A DNA stretch of 46,274 nucleotides from Pseudobutyrivibrio ruminis (GTDB lineage: Bacteria; Bacillota; Clostridia; Lachnospirales; Lachnospiraceae). The position numbers and the translations under genes are program-made. A model generated the notes under the pieces. It was not told where the DNA came from. It saw only the letters and a list, made by a program, of their open reading frames with translations, and made no database searches. The DNA lies in the NCBI GenBank assembly GCA_015057305.1, contig SVES01000027.1, positions 1-46,274 on the forward strand, in the 5' to 3' direction. Each line of letters starts with the position of its first letter. The first letter of the stretch is position 1. This document shows, piece after piece, positions 14,807 to 23,163 of the stretch.

Positions 14807-17377
14807 TTATTCACCACCAATTATTTCTATTTTGCCTTCGCTTACGCTACCAGTTTCTTCACCTCCAACAGAGCCAGAGTTTGGCATTGGCGTGCCTCCA
14901 TGTATTGGACAATACTGTCCGAATGTGGCGGCATCTACACCATAAGGTTCATCATCAGTACCAGCAGCGGCGCCTACAATAAATACTCCGCCATATTGAG
15001 GACACTCAGAGTTTGCAAACATGTGAGTCTCGGTACATACATAGCCAAGGTAGTGCTTGTCACAGTATTCTGTAGGCTCTGTGCCCTCCTCGAAGTACTC
15101 AGTGTATACCATAGAGCCTCTAGGGTCGCAGTCGCAGACACCGTTGATAGCAAGCTTACCTGATTTTTTACAAACAGTAGCCTTGACTATACCACTTGGC
15201 ATTGTGAAATCTTTGTAATCTAGGTTTTCATGGATTCTGCTCATTACAGCCTTCCATATTACCTTTGAGTATGTGGTGTAGCTTTGAGGGGTATTGTCAT
15301 CATATCCACCCCAAATTACGCCTGTATAGTAAGGGGTAAATCCAGCAAAAACCGTATCCTTATTTTTGGTGGTTGTACCAGATTTACCAGCCACAGCCAT
15401 GCCTGTGAAATTGGCAGCTGTACCAGTTCCAGAGGTCATAACATCCTGCATAGCACTTGTAAGAAGCCATGCTGTGGTTTCTTTTAATACTCGTTTTGGA
15501 GTATTTTCTCTATTATCGAGAATAATATTACCCTGGTGATCTACAACTGTTGTGTAGAATATTGGCTCATTGTATTCACCACCATTTGCAATTGTTGCAT
15601 ATGCAGCAGTTAAATCAAGGTTTGTAACACCGTTTGTGATGCCGCCCAAGGCCAATGCCTGGTTGTTATCTCCGTCGGTAAGGGTTGTGATACCTAAATC
15701 CTTTGCATATTGGAAGCCAAGGCTTGTACCAATGTCACCCATTACTTCTACGGTAACAACATTTATGGAATTAGTGATGGCAGTTCGAATATTAGTCCAT
15801 CCCAAATACTTGTTGTTGTAATTCTTAAGTGATGTGCCATCTGCATATGTGGTAGGCATATCATTTTCTACTGAGGCTAATGTCATGCCGCCTGCATCAA
15901 GTGCAGCTGCGTAGCAGGCGATTACCTTAAAGGTTGAACCAGGCTGTCTTGTAATACCAGTAGCTCGATTCAAGGTCTTTGCAGCAGTTTTATCACCACG
16001 TCCACCAACCATTGCCACTACATAACCTGTAGATTGGTCTATGATGGTCATTGCAGCCTGAGGTTGTAATGTAAATGTGATAGATTCACCACCGACTTCG
16101 TCACCTTCATCCATAACCTCTGCCTTGTATGCGTCTATAGCAGCTTGCGCATCCTCCTGGCTGTCAAATTCCAGATTATAGCTGGAATCGCTGGCCTGAT
16201 AATAGCTAAGCATGGTAATGTCTGAATAATTTGCTGTTGTTCCATCTGATTTATTAACAGTGAGTCTATATGAAAAAGATACTTTTTCCAGACCATTGTA
16301 GTTATCAGTATTGTTGATTTCTTCCTGTACAACATCTTGAATAGCAGTATCCTGGGTGGAATAAATAGATAATCCACCAGAGTAAAGCAGCGAATATGCT
16401 TCAGTTTCTGAATATCCTAACTGCTCCTGTAAATCTTCAATGACTTCATCAGTAAGAGCGTCAACAAAGTATGAAGTAGAAGTAGTTGCCAATTCAGTAT
16501 TTAAAACAGCAATTCTATCGTATACCTCGTCAGCTAATGCTTCCTCGTACTCTGCCTGGGTGATGTAACCCTGATCAAGCATATTTCCAAGCACTTTTTT
16601 TCTACGCTTAGCGTTGTCCTCTGGATGTGTGATTGGATTGTATCTTGATGGATTCTGAGTGATGCCTGCAATTACAGCACTTTCTGATAATGTAAGGTCA
16701 GAAACTGATTTATTAAAATATCTTTCTGCTGCGGCTTCAACACCTAGTGTATTTTGCCCAAGGTTAATACTGTTGAGATAATTTTCAAGGATTGTTTCCT
16801 TTGAAACAATTTTCTCAAGTTGCACTGCCAGATACTGCTCTTGAATCTTTCGATTCAGGCTGTCAGCAAAGGTGTGCTCCGATGTCCAAGTGGTAAAATA
16901 GTTATTTTTTAATAGCTGTTGAGTAATGGTACTAGCACCCTGAGAAAAATCAAAACCATTAAATATACCGGTGGCGGCTGCTCTGATAATACCTTGCAAG
17001 TCAATTCCGTTATGCTCATAAAAACGTGAATCCTCAATTGCTACAAAGGCATGCTGTAAATCTTCTGGTATTTCATTCAAAGTAACATAGGTTCTGTTGG
17101 CACCAGTAGATGCCAGGGTTTCTATTTCATTTCCATCCGAATCATATACCGTACTCATGTAACCAGTTGGCGAAATATCTATTGTAGATACATCGGGAAG
17201 CTGGTCGATTAAATTCTTTGCATAGAGGTAAGCAATTATTCCACCTGCAACAATAACTGAGACTATACATATTAAAGATATACGTATAATAGCAAGCCCA
17301 GCACTGTGATGCTTGCGGCTTCTTCTGTTGGTTAGATTGGCGGATTGCTTAGCTGCATTTTCTTTTCCGTAATTCAT
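14807..17377 (-). CDS. Class A penicillin-binding protein (PBP1A-type, glycosyltransferase and transpeptidase)
   Basis: An 856-aa bifunctional peptidoglycan synthase. The start at 17377 (MNYGKENAA) has GGAGG five bases upstream; a longer frame to 17590 is unsupported. A basic cytoplasmic tail is followed by one membrane anchor (about 28-50). The GT51 domain has EDSRFYEHNGID (near 115) and GASTITQQLL (near 150). The transpeptidase domain has STFK (near 481), SIN and KSGT (near 660). The C-terminus after the catalytic domain is Cys-rich (VCKKSGKLAINGVCDCDP and later YCDKHYLGYVC, YCPIHGG) and ends in an acidic Gly/Ser tail. It is transcribed divergently from the YigZ-family gene with 54 bases between starts. 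It acts at the outer face of the membrane. Confidence 0.95.
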   Translation of the reverse strand: MNYGKENAAKQSANLTNRRSRKHHSAGLAIIRISLICIVSVIVAGGIIAYLYAKNLIDQLPDVSTIDISPTGYMSTVYDSDGNEIETLASTGANRTYVTLNEIPEDLQHAFVAIEDSRFYEHNGIDLQGIIRAAATGIFNGFDFSQGASTITQQLLKNNYFTTWTSEHTFADSLNRKIQEQYLAVQLEKIVSKETILENYLNSINLGQNTLGVEAAAERYFNKSVSDLTLSESAVIAGITQNPSRYNPITHPEDNAKRRKKVLGNMLDQGYITQAEYEEALADEVYDRIAVLNTELATTSTSYFVDALTDEVIEDLQEQLGYSETEAYSLLYSGGLSIYSTQDTAIQDVVQEEINNTDNYNGLEKVSFSYRLTVNKSDGTTANYSDITMLSYYQASDSSYNLEFDSQEDAQAAIDAYKAEVMDEGDEVGGESITFTLQPQAAMTIIDQSTGYVVAMVGGRGDKTAAKTLNRATGITRQPGSTFKVIACYAAALDAGGMTLASVENDMPTTYADGTSLKNYNNKYLGWTNIRTAITNSINVVTVEVMGDIGTSLGFQYAKDLGITTLTDGDNNQALALGGITNGVTNLDLTAAYATIANGGEYNEPIFYTTVVDHQGNIILDNRENTPKRVLKETTAWLLTSAMQDVMTSGTGTAANFTGMAVAGKSGTTTKNKDTVFAGFTPYYTGVIWGGYDDNTPQSYTTYSKVIWKAVMSRIHENLDYKDFTMPSGIVKATVCKKSGKLAINGVCDCDPRGSMVYTEYFEEGTEPTEYCDKHYLGYVCTETHMFANSECPQYGGVFIVGAAAGTDDEPYGVDAATFGQYCPIHGGTPMPNSGSVGGEETGSVSEGKIEIIGGE

Positions 17378-17431
17378 AATAACCTCCAATTTAGACTTCA
17401 TTATACCAAAATAATTTATTATAATAAACCT

Positions 17432-18085
17432 ATGGAAAATAAGAGTTTTAAGATAGTATATGAAGGTGGAATTGGTGAAATAGAGCAGAAAAAATCTAGG
17501 TTTATTGCTCATATTTCCCCCGTCAAAACAGAAGAAGAAGCTATAAATTTTATTGCAGCCAAGAAAAAGGAATTCTGGGATGCAAGACATAATTGCTCTG
17601 CATTTGTTATAGGAAAGAACAATGAAATCACCAGATGCAATGATGATGGAGAGCCTGCACAGACAGCAGGACGCCCTATGTTAGATGTTTTATTAAAGGA
17701 AAATATCCACGATTGTGTTGTGGTTGTAACCAGATATTTTGGCGGAGTTTTGCTTGGTACAGGCGGCCTAGTCAGGGCATATCAGGGGGCTGTAGCAGAG
17801 GGACTTAAGCAGTGCAAAATAATCGAGCCTACTGTAGGCAGATGCTGCGATATCACTACAGACTACAATGGCTATGGCAAGATAGAATACGTCCTAAGAG
17901 AAAATAATCTTACTATTTTAGATACAAAATTCGAAGCAGATGTTGTTATATCTACAGCGGTATCTTCAGATTTTATAGAAGAATTTGAAAAAATAATAGC
18001 TGATAAGACTGCTGGAAATGCCCATATTTCCTGGGATGATGAGATTCAATTTGCTATTAATGAAAATAAGCTAATAAAATTTTAA
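17432..18085 (+). CDS. yigZ: YigZ/IMPACT-family protein (UPF0029)
   Basis: A 217-aa protein. The start at 17432 (MENKSFK) is chosen because the family begins shortly before EQKKSRFIA; the frame extends further upstream but would run over the PBP promoter region. The conserved IMPACT block is present (WDARHNCSAFVIG, ...NDDGEPAQTAGRPML, ...VVVVTRYFGGVLLGTGGLVRAY). The C-terminal domain of about 70 residues is the usual ferredoxin-like DUF1949 part. The eukaryotic relative regulates translation through GCN1; the bacterial role is unclear, perhaps ribosome-linked. Confidence 0.92.
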   Translation: MENKSFKIVYEGGIGEIEQKKSRFIAHISPVKTEEEAINFIAAKKKEFWDARHNCSAFVIGKNNEITRCNDDGEPAQTAGRPMLDVLLKENIHDCVVVVTRYFGGVLLGTGGLVRAYQGAVAEGLKQCKIIEPTVGRCCDITTDYNGYGKIEYVLRENNLTILDTKFEADVVISTAVSSDFIEEFEKIIADKTAGNAHISWDDEIQFAINENKLIKF

Positions 18086-18093
18086 AAAAGTGC

Positions 18094-18122
18094 TTGCTAT
18101 TTTAAAATCTATGCTTTATAAT
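18094..18122 (+). promoter_or_regulatory. Promoter of tRNA-Gln
   Basis: TTGCTA (18094-18099) and TATAAT (18117-18122) with 17-base spacing; the tRNA starts 34 bases after the -10. Confidence 0.75.
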
Positions 18123-18155
18123 AGCATTCGTTGACGCGATAGAGCGGATACGTAA

Positions 18156-18227
18156 TGGCCCATCGCCAAATGGTAAGGCAACGGACTCTGACTCCGTCAT
18201 TTCAAGGTTCGAATCCTTGTGGGCCAG
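18156..18227 (+). tRNA. tRNA-Gln (anticodon CUG)
   Basis: Seven-base acceptor arms TGGCCCA/TGGGCCA pair fully. The D arm contains AAATGGTAAGGC, the anticodon stem ACGGA/TCCGT carries loop CTCTGAC (anticodon CTG), and the T arm is CAAGG-TTCGAAT-CCTTG. The discriminator is G and CCA is not encoded. Confidence 0.95.
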
Positions 18228-18229
18228 CT

Positions 18230-18261
18230 AGACCTAAGCAGATACTTGCTTAGGTCTTTTT
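18230..18261 (+). terminator. Terminator after tRNA-Gln
   Basis: AGACCTAAGCA (18230-18240) pairs perfectly with TGCTTAGGTCT (18247-18257) and is followed by a T run. Confidence 0.9.
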
Positions 18262-18304
18262 ATTTTATTAAAATAGTTCTTAAGTTTAAAGTGGAGGTAT
18301 ATTC

Positions 18305-19003
18305 ATGTATCAATATTCCAGTAGAATCAGCTACAGTGAAGTAGATGCTAATCTTAATCTTACATATTATAGCCTGGTTAATTACATGCAGGATTGCAGC
18401 TGCTTTCATTCCGATGATGTTGGGGTAGGCGTAGGATATCTTTCCACTATCAGCAGAGGCTGGTTTGTTACCAGTTATGAAATTCACATAAATCGATTGC
18501 CTAAATATCTGGAAAAGATTGTTATTTCTACCTATCCATATCAGGTTAAGGGAATGATGGCCAGACGAATCTACACTATCACCACAGAGGATGGTGAGCT
18601 TTTGGTTTATGCTGATTCTCTCTGGGTACTGATGGATCTTGAAAACCTTAGACCAGCTAGAATAAATGAGAAAATCCTGGCAGCTTATCCGGAGGATGCC
18701 AATATGCCTTGCTTTGATTTCAAGCGTCCTAAGCTTCACTACAATGATGTGGGGGAAAAGGTTGGTGTATTTGTTGTCAATGAAAACCACATTGACACAA
18801 ACAATCACATGAATAATTCTTTCTATATAGATGTAACAAGACGATTCTTGCCAGAGGATAAATTTAATGAAATAAATGTTAGTTATAAAAAGGCAGCCCT
18901 ATTATTTGATGAACTGGATGTGTATTTGGTAAAATTGGAGACAGGCTACCAGGTAGTACTTAAAAAGGGTGACGAGATTTTTACAATCGTGGAGTATAAA
19001 TGA
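18305..19003 (+). CDS. Acyl-ACP thioesterase
   Basis: A 232-aa double hot-dog-fold thioesterase that releases fatty acids from acyl carrier protein. The N-terminal strand (YSSRISYSEVDANLNLTYYSLVNYMQD) and the central RGWFVTSYEIHINRLPKY and TYPYQVKGMMARRIY are typical of bacterial FatA/FatB-like enzymes. The second hot-dog repeat has the catalytic-type HIDTNNHMNNSFYID. GTGGAGG lies eight bases upstream of the ATG. It overlaps the next gene by four bases (ATGA), forming an operon with cvfB, ridA and trxB. Confidence 0.92.
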   Translation: MYQYSSRISYSEVDANLNLTYYSLVNYMQDCSCFHSDDVGVGVGYLSTISRGWFVTSYEIHINRLPKYLEKIVISTYPYQVKGMMARRIYTITTEDGELLVYADSLWVLMDLENLRPARINEKILAAYPEDANMPCFDFKRPKLHYNDVGEKVGVFVVNENHIDTNNHMNNSFYIDVTRRFLPEDKFNEINVSYKKAALLFDELDVYLVKLETGYQVVLKKGDEIFTIVEYK

Positions 19004-19827
19004 TGAAGTTAGGCGAAATTCAAAAACTTAAAATTGATAAAAAAGTAGAGTTCGGCGTTTATCTCACCGATGGCGAGGAAAAGGTGCTCTTACCTAAAAA
19101 GCAGGTGCCAGAAAACGCTAGTATAGGTGACGAATTATCGGTTTTTGTTTACAAGGACTCAAAGGATAGACTTATAGCAACAACCAATACACCTGGTATT
19201 ACAGTGGGGCAGCTAGGTGTGCTTTCTGTATTACAGGTAAATAAAATAGGAGCTTTTTTGGACTGGGGGCTGGAAAAGGATTTATTGCTTCCTTTCAAAG
19301 AAATGGTTGGAAGACCTGAGGAAGGTGATGAAATCCTTGTTAGAGCATACATAGATAAGAGCAATCGCTTGTGTGCCAGCCAAAAGGGAATTTACGAGTT
19401 GCTTTCCCAAAAGCCGCCTTATGCAGTCGGTGATGAGGTAGAGGCTAGAATATATGAGTTTGGTCATGACTATGGCACCTTTGTTGCCTTGGAGGATAGA
19501 TATTCAGCAATGATTCCTAGACACGAGGATGTTAGCAAATATAAAATTGGAGATGTGCTTATGGTGCGCATCACAGGAATCAAAGAAGACGGCAAATGTG
19601 ATGTGACAATCAGGGACAAGGCATATATTCAAATGGATGAGGATGCTGAGGCATTACTTGATTTGATTGATAGCTATGCTGGTGTATTGCCATTTACAGA
19701 AAAGGCATCACCAGAGGTTATAAAAAGAGAGACAGGTTTATCCAAGGCTGCATTTAAGCGGGCAATAGGTAGACTGTACAAGGAAAGAAAGATTTCCTTA
19801 AACGAAGGAAAAATCAGAAGAATTTAG
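19000..19827 (+). CDS. cvfB: CvfB-family S1 RNA-binding protein
   Basis: A 275-aa protein with tandem S1-like OB folds (for example GQLGVLSVLQVNKIGAFLDWGLEKDLLLP near residue 66 and VGDEVEARIYEFGHDYGTFVAL near 143). Its C-terminal winged helix (GLSKAAFKRAIGRLYKERKI) matches CvfB/YitL. CvfB binds RNA and affects virulence-gene expression in staphylococci; its role elsewhere is not settled. The start overlaps the thioesterase stop, so they are coupled. Confidence 0.92.
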   Translation: MMKLGEIQKLKIDKKVEFGVYLTDGEEKVLLPKKQVPENASIGDELSVFVYKDSKDRLIATTNTPGITVGQLGVLSVLQVNKIGAFLDWGLEKDLLLPFKEMVGRPEEGDEILVRAYIDKSNRLCASQKGIYELLSQKPPYAVGDEVEARIYEFGHDYGTFVALEDRYSAMIPRHEDVSKYKIGDVLMVRITGIKEDGKCDVTIRDKAYIQMDEDAEALLDLIDSYAGVLPFTEKASPEVIKRETGLSKAAFKRAIGRLYKERKISLNEGKIRRI

Positions 19828-19836
19828 GAGGATTTA

Positions 19837-20214
19837 ATGATGAAAAAAGCTGTATCGACAACAATGGCACCAGCGGCAATTGGCCCATACTCACAAGCAA
19901 TTGAATTGAATGGCATGGTATATACTTCTGGAATAATTCCAGTAGATCCTGCTACCGGAGAGATACCTGAAGGCGCTAGCGCCCAGGCTGATAGAGTGTT
20001 TAAAAGCATGAGCGCCCTTTTGGAGGCAGCTGGCACATCTATGGCTAATGTAGTAAAGACAACAGTCTTTATAAAGAATATGGATGATTTCGCAGCAATC
20101 AATGAAGTGTACGCTAAATATTTTCCAGAGCCATTTCCTGCTAGATCTTGTATAGAAGTAGCAAGAATTCCAAAGGATGTTTTGCTTGAGGCAGAGGCTA
20201 TTGCTACAAAATAA
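19837..20214 (+). CDS. ridA: RidA-family enamine/imine deaminase
   Basis: A 125-aa trimeric RidA (YjgF/YER057c) protein that hydrolyses reactive enamines and imines made by PLP enzymes. Typical features are AAIGPYSQAIE, VYTSGIIPVDPATGE and the C-terminal RSCIEVARIPKDVLLEAEAIA, with the conserved Arg that binds the substrate carboxylate. AGGAGG lies five bases before the first of two adjacent ATGs. Nine bases follow the cvfB stop. Confidence 0.95.
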   Translation: MMKKAVSTTMAPAAIGPYSQAIELNGMVYTSGIIPVDPATGEIPEGASAQADRVFKSMSALLEAAGTSMANVVKTTVFIKNMDDFAAINEVYAKYFPEPFPARSCIEVARIPKDVLLEAEAIATK

Positions 20215-20243
20215 GGCTTTAATGAAGTATCGGAGAATAATTT

Positions 20244-21164
20244 ATGGTATATGATGTAATTATTATCGGCGCAGGACCTGCTGGTCTTGCAGCCGGTATT
20301 TATGGTAAGAGAGCGGGTTTTAGTGTTCTGATTTTGGATACCAGCTCTATAAGTGGTGGACAGATTCTTAACACATACGAAATAGACAATTATCCAGGTT
20401 TTCCAGGAGCTACAGGTGAATCTCTTGCAGAGGCAATGCGCGCACATTGCGATAAATTAGGTGTAGAATTTGCTCGTGGAAGAGTGTCTTCTATTGTGGA
20501 TAATGGTGACATTAAAGAATTAGTTACAAAAAAAGAAACCTTTAGTGCCAAGACCGTAGTTCTTGCAACAGGTGCCTCCAATAAGAAACTGGGATGCCCA
20601 GGTGAAGAGGAATTATCAGGAATGGGAGTTTCTTACTGTGCAACATGCGATGGAGCATTTTTCAAAGAAAAAGAAGTGGCAGTTGTTGGTGGCGGAGATG
20701 TAGCGTTAGAGGATGCGGTATATCTATCGCGATTCTGTAAAAAGGTATATCTCATCCATCGAAGGGATGAATTTAGAGGTGCTAAAATATTACAGAATCA
20801 GGCTAAGGAAGCTGATAATATAGAATTTGTTTTTGATTCTCAGGTTAAGGAGATTAGGGGCTCTGAGTCTGTGGAATCCCTTCTTGTTGTTAACACCAAG
20901 ACCAATGTGGAAAGTGAATTAAAAATTGACGGAGTCTTTATTGCTGTAGGAACTATGCCAAACACTGGCAATATTCAGGGACTTCCTGATATGGACCAGA
21001 GGGGATATATAATTGCAGATGAAACCTGCGAGACTTCACAAAAAGGAATATTTGCAGCAGGGGATGTTAGAACAAAGCAATTGAGACAAGTAATCACAGC
21101 TACTGCAGATGGAGCAAATGCCATAGCATCAGTACAGAGATATTTTCAAAATAGTAATTACTAA
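20244..21164 (+). CDS. trxB: Thioredoxin-disulfide reductase
   Basis: A 306-aa FAD/NADPH enzyme that keeps thioredoxin reduced. The FAD motif is IIGAGPAGLAAGIYGKRAG, the redox-active disulfide is CATCDGAFF, the NADPH motif is VVGGGDVALEDAVYLSR, and the C-terminal FAD contact is GIFAAGDVR. The length is standard. It follows ridA by 29 bases and probably ends the operon. Confidence 0.96.
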   Translation: MVYDVIIIGAGPAGLAAGIYGKRAGFSVLILDTSSISGGQILNTYEIDNYPGFPGATGESLAEAMRAHCDKLGVEFARGRVSSIVDNGDIKELVTKKETFSAKTVVLATGASNKKLGCPGEEELSGMGVSYCATCDGAFFKEKEVAVVGGGDVALEDAVYLSRFCKKVYLIHRRDEFRGAKILQNQAKEADNIEFVFDSQVKEIRGSESVESLLVVNTKTNVESELKIDGVFIAVGTMPNTGNIQGLPDMDQRGYIIADETCETSQKGIFAAGDVRTKQLRQVITATADGANAIASVQRYFQNSNY

Positions 21165-21221
21165 ATTGTTACAAAATCTAGGCATTTTCAAGTTTATTGA
21201 AAAATCGAGGTAAAATCAGCC

Positions 21222-21251
21222 TTGACAAGGGACGGTGTTAAATTATATAAT
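21222..21251 (+). promoter_or_regulatory. Promoter of the NlpC/P60 gene
   Basis: TTGACA (21222-21227) and TATAAT (21246-21251), both consensus, with 18-base spacing. Transcription should start near 21258, about 42 bases before the ATG. Confidence 0.8.
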
Positions 21252-21299
21252 GACAACAGTTGTAATAACTTTGTAACAAATTTGGAGGTTCTTTACAAA

Positions 21300-22514
21300 A
21301 TGAATTTAAAATTTACAAAAGCTGTCAGTTACACACTTGCAGCTTGCGTAGTTGCTTCTAGTGTTTCTCTTTGCTCAGATGCAGCCACAGCAACTTCAGG
21401 TGTTAGTGCTATTTCAAGTGCTACTGGCGCTCTTGAGACTACTAATTATACAGCATTTGCAGGAGCACAGCTTTCAGTTAACGAGATGCTTGCTAATGCA
21501 ACAGCTATTTCCGCTGAGACACAGTTAGCAGAAAATGAATCACAGTGGGTTGCTACCGAGGAAAATCCATACGCAAACATAGCAATAGCCCAGGTTGATA
21601 ATTATGTATATATCCGCGAAAGCGCATCATCTGATAGCGAATACGTGGGAAAGCTTTATAACAAATCAGCAGCTACAGTTTCCGAGACTGTAGAGGCGGA
21701 GGATGGCACATGGTTGTGCATAACATCTGGTGATGTTACAGGATATGTTAAGAGTGAATATGTAGTTCAGGGTAACGAGGAGCTTGCTAAGGAAATGTCT
21801 AGACGAGTTGCCACAGTTACAACTACTACACTTTATGTTCGTGAAGAAGCATCTACAGATTCAGATGTAATCGATTTATTACCACTTGGTGATGATCTTA
21901 CAATCATAGATGAATCCATGGAGGATTCAGGTTGGGTAAAGGTTACATGTAATGCTGGAGATGGTTACATCAGCACAGATTATGTAGAAATTTCTACAGA
22001 GTTTACAGTTGCTGAATCAAGAGAGGCTGAAGAGGCTCGTTTAGCAAAGGAAGAAGCGGAGAAGAAAGCTGCAAAGGAAGCTGCTGAAAAGGCAACAGCC
22101 GCAGCAAAGGCAAGCCAGTCATCTGAGAGTTCTTCTAGTTCATCAAGCAAGACATACTCAGCACCTTCAGGTTCAGATGGTAGCGCTGTAGTTGCTTATG
22201 GTTCACAGTTTGTTGGTAACCCATATGTATATGGTGGTACATCACTTACAAATGGAACAGATTGCTCTGGATTTGTAATGAGTGTATATTCAGCATTTGG
22301 CGTTAGCCTACCACATTCATCTAGCGCACTTCGTAGTGTTGGTTATGCAGTATCTTATGATGAGATGCAGCCAGGTGATATTGTATGTTACTCAGGTCAC
22401 GTTGGTATCTATGCTGGTAATGGTCAGTTACTTCATGCATCTACCTACAGAACTGGTATCACATACTCTAATGTTAATTACAAATCTATTCTTGCAATAA
22501 GAAGAATATTCTAA
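21300..22514 (+). CDS. Secreted SH3-domain NlpC/P60 peptidoglycan hydrolase
   Basis: A 404-aa protein. The start at 21300 (MNLKFTKAVSYTLAACVVASS) gives a clear signal peptide and has GGAGG upstream; an in-frame GTG/ATG extension to 21222 would cover the promoter. Two bacterial SH3 domains (about 93-150 and 168-230, each with YIREASA-like or LYVREEAST-like starts) are followed by an Ala/Glu/Lys-rich helical linker and a Ser-rich stretch. The catalytic NlpC/P60 domain has the Cys in NGTDCSGFVMS and the His in GHVGIYAGNGQLLHAS. It cleaves gamma-D-Glu-diamino acid bonds during cell separation or wall turnover. Single-gene unit with its own promoter and terminator. Confidence 0.94.
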   Translation: MNLKFTKAVSYTLAACVVASSVSLCSDAATATSGVSAISSATGALETTNYTAFAGAQLSVNEMLANATAISAETQLAENESQWVATEENPYANIAIAQVDNYVYIRESASSDSEYVGKLYNKSAATVSETVEAEDGTWLCITSGDVTGYVKSEYVVQGNEELAKEMSRRVATVTTTTLYVREEASTDSDVIDLLPLGDDLTIIDESMEDSGWVKVTCNAGDGYISTDYVEISTEFTVAESREAEEARLAKEEAEKKAAKEAAEKATAAAKASQSSESSSSSSSKTYSAPSGSDGSAVVAYGSQFVGNPYVYGGTSLTNGTDCSGFVMSVYSAFGVSLPHSSSALRSVGYAVSYDEMQPGDIVCYSGHVGIYAGNGQLLHASTYRTGITYSNVNYKSILAIRRIF

Positions 22515-22526
22515 TATGAAACTATG

Positions 22527-22553
22527 AGGCGTCGCGTAAGCGGCGCCTTTTTT
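22527..22553 (+). terminator. Terminator after the NlpC/P60 gene
   Basis: AGGCGTCGC-GTAA-GCGGCGCCT hairpin followed by a T run; one G.T-type wobble in the stem. Confidence 0.9.
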
Positions 22554-22797
22554 AACTATTGACCCCAAATGTTATATCAAATTTGAAAACAAGTGACGCC
22601 TAATAAAGAATAATATTAAATAATGTATATGAACAATTGTCAGAAAAATCCTAAAAGGGTTTTTGCCAGAATCATGAAAAAAGTGCACAAAAACATTATA
22701 AGTTAAAATGAAATATAATTTATACAAATCTAAAAATGAAATATTTTTTCAACAAATCTTCACATAATCATCACGAAAAATCGGACTTGTAAACCTT

Positions 22798-22848
22798 TTA
22801 TCCACTTTATCCACAGAAAATGGCAATGTTTTTATAAAGTTATCCACA
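22798..22848 (+). promoter_or_regulatory. Cluster of three DnaA boxes
   Basis: TTATCCACT (22798-22806, 8 of 9 matches) directly abuts TTATCCACA (22807-22815, perfect), and a second perfect TTATCCACA lies at 22840-22848. All three are in the same orientation. DnaA binds such boxes at oriC and at titration or regulatory sites. Confidence 0.65.
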
Positions 22849-22908
22849 ATTTTCGTGAACCTATGTTTTGGAGCAAACTTACAAAACTTGTCAAATTGCT
22901 AAATTTGC

Positions 22909-22937
22909 TTGACTTTAAAAGTGAATATTATTTATCT
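22909..22937 (+). promoter_or_regulatory. Candidate promoter toward the PucR-type regulator
   Basis: TTGACT (22909-22914) and TTATCT (22932-22937) are 17 bases apart. It would give a leader of about 220 bases. The DnaA boxes lie 60-110 bases upstream of it. In such AT-rich sequence a chance match is possible. Confidence 0.35.
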
Positions 22938-23163
22938 GAAATTTAGGGATATTATCAGACATCTTGCTAAATTGAATATCATTTCACAATAGCTTCAAAA
23001 ATTGGCTTTTAAGCAAGACTTGTGAATTTGCATAAATAAATATAAGTTTACTATTCCATTTATTGGTTATTTATATTAAAATGGGCATAGGTTATGTGAA
23101 TTTGTATGCAAAAAATGGTTATCACATTGTTAATATTGACTAGATAATCGGGAGGTAATCTAT

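Larger units (their letters stand above)
22554..23163. other. AT-rich intergenic region of about 610 bp
   Basis: No gene is seen. It contains three DnaA boxes and a candidate promoter (both listed) and a run of very AT-rich sequence before the regulator gene. The regulator's ribosome site GGGAGGT lies just before its ATG at 23164. Confidence 0.7.

Noticed and set aside
18260..18808. A 182-codon minus-strand frame over the thioesterase gene
   Set aside because: The plus strand encodes a clear acyl-ACP thioesterase with ribosome site; the antisense frame has no start signal or family resemblance.
22554..23163. Chromosomal replication origin
   Set aside because: Three DnaA boxes in AT-rich DNA are suggestive, but dnaA, dnaN, rpmH and recF are absent and there are too few boxes for a typical Firmicutes oriC.
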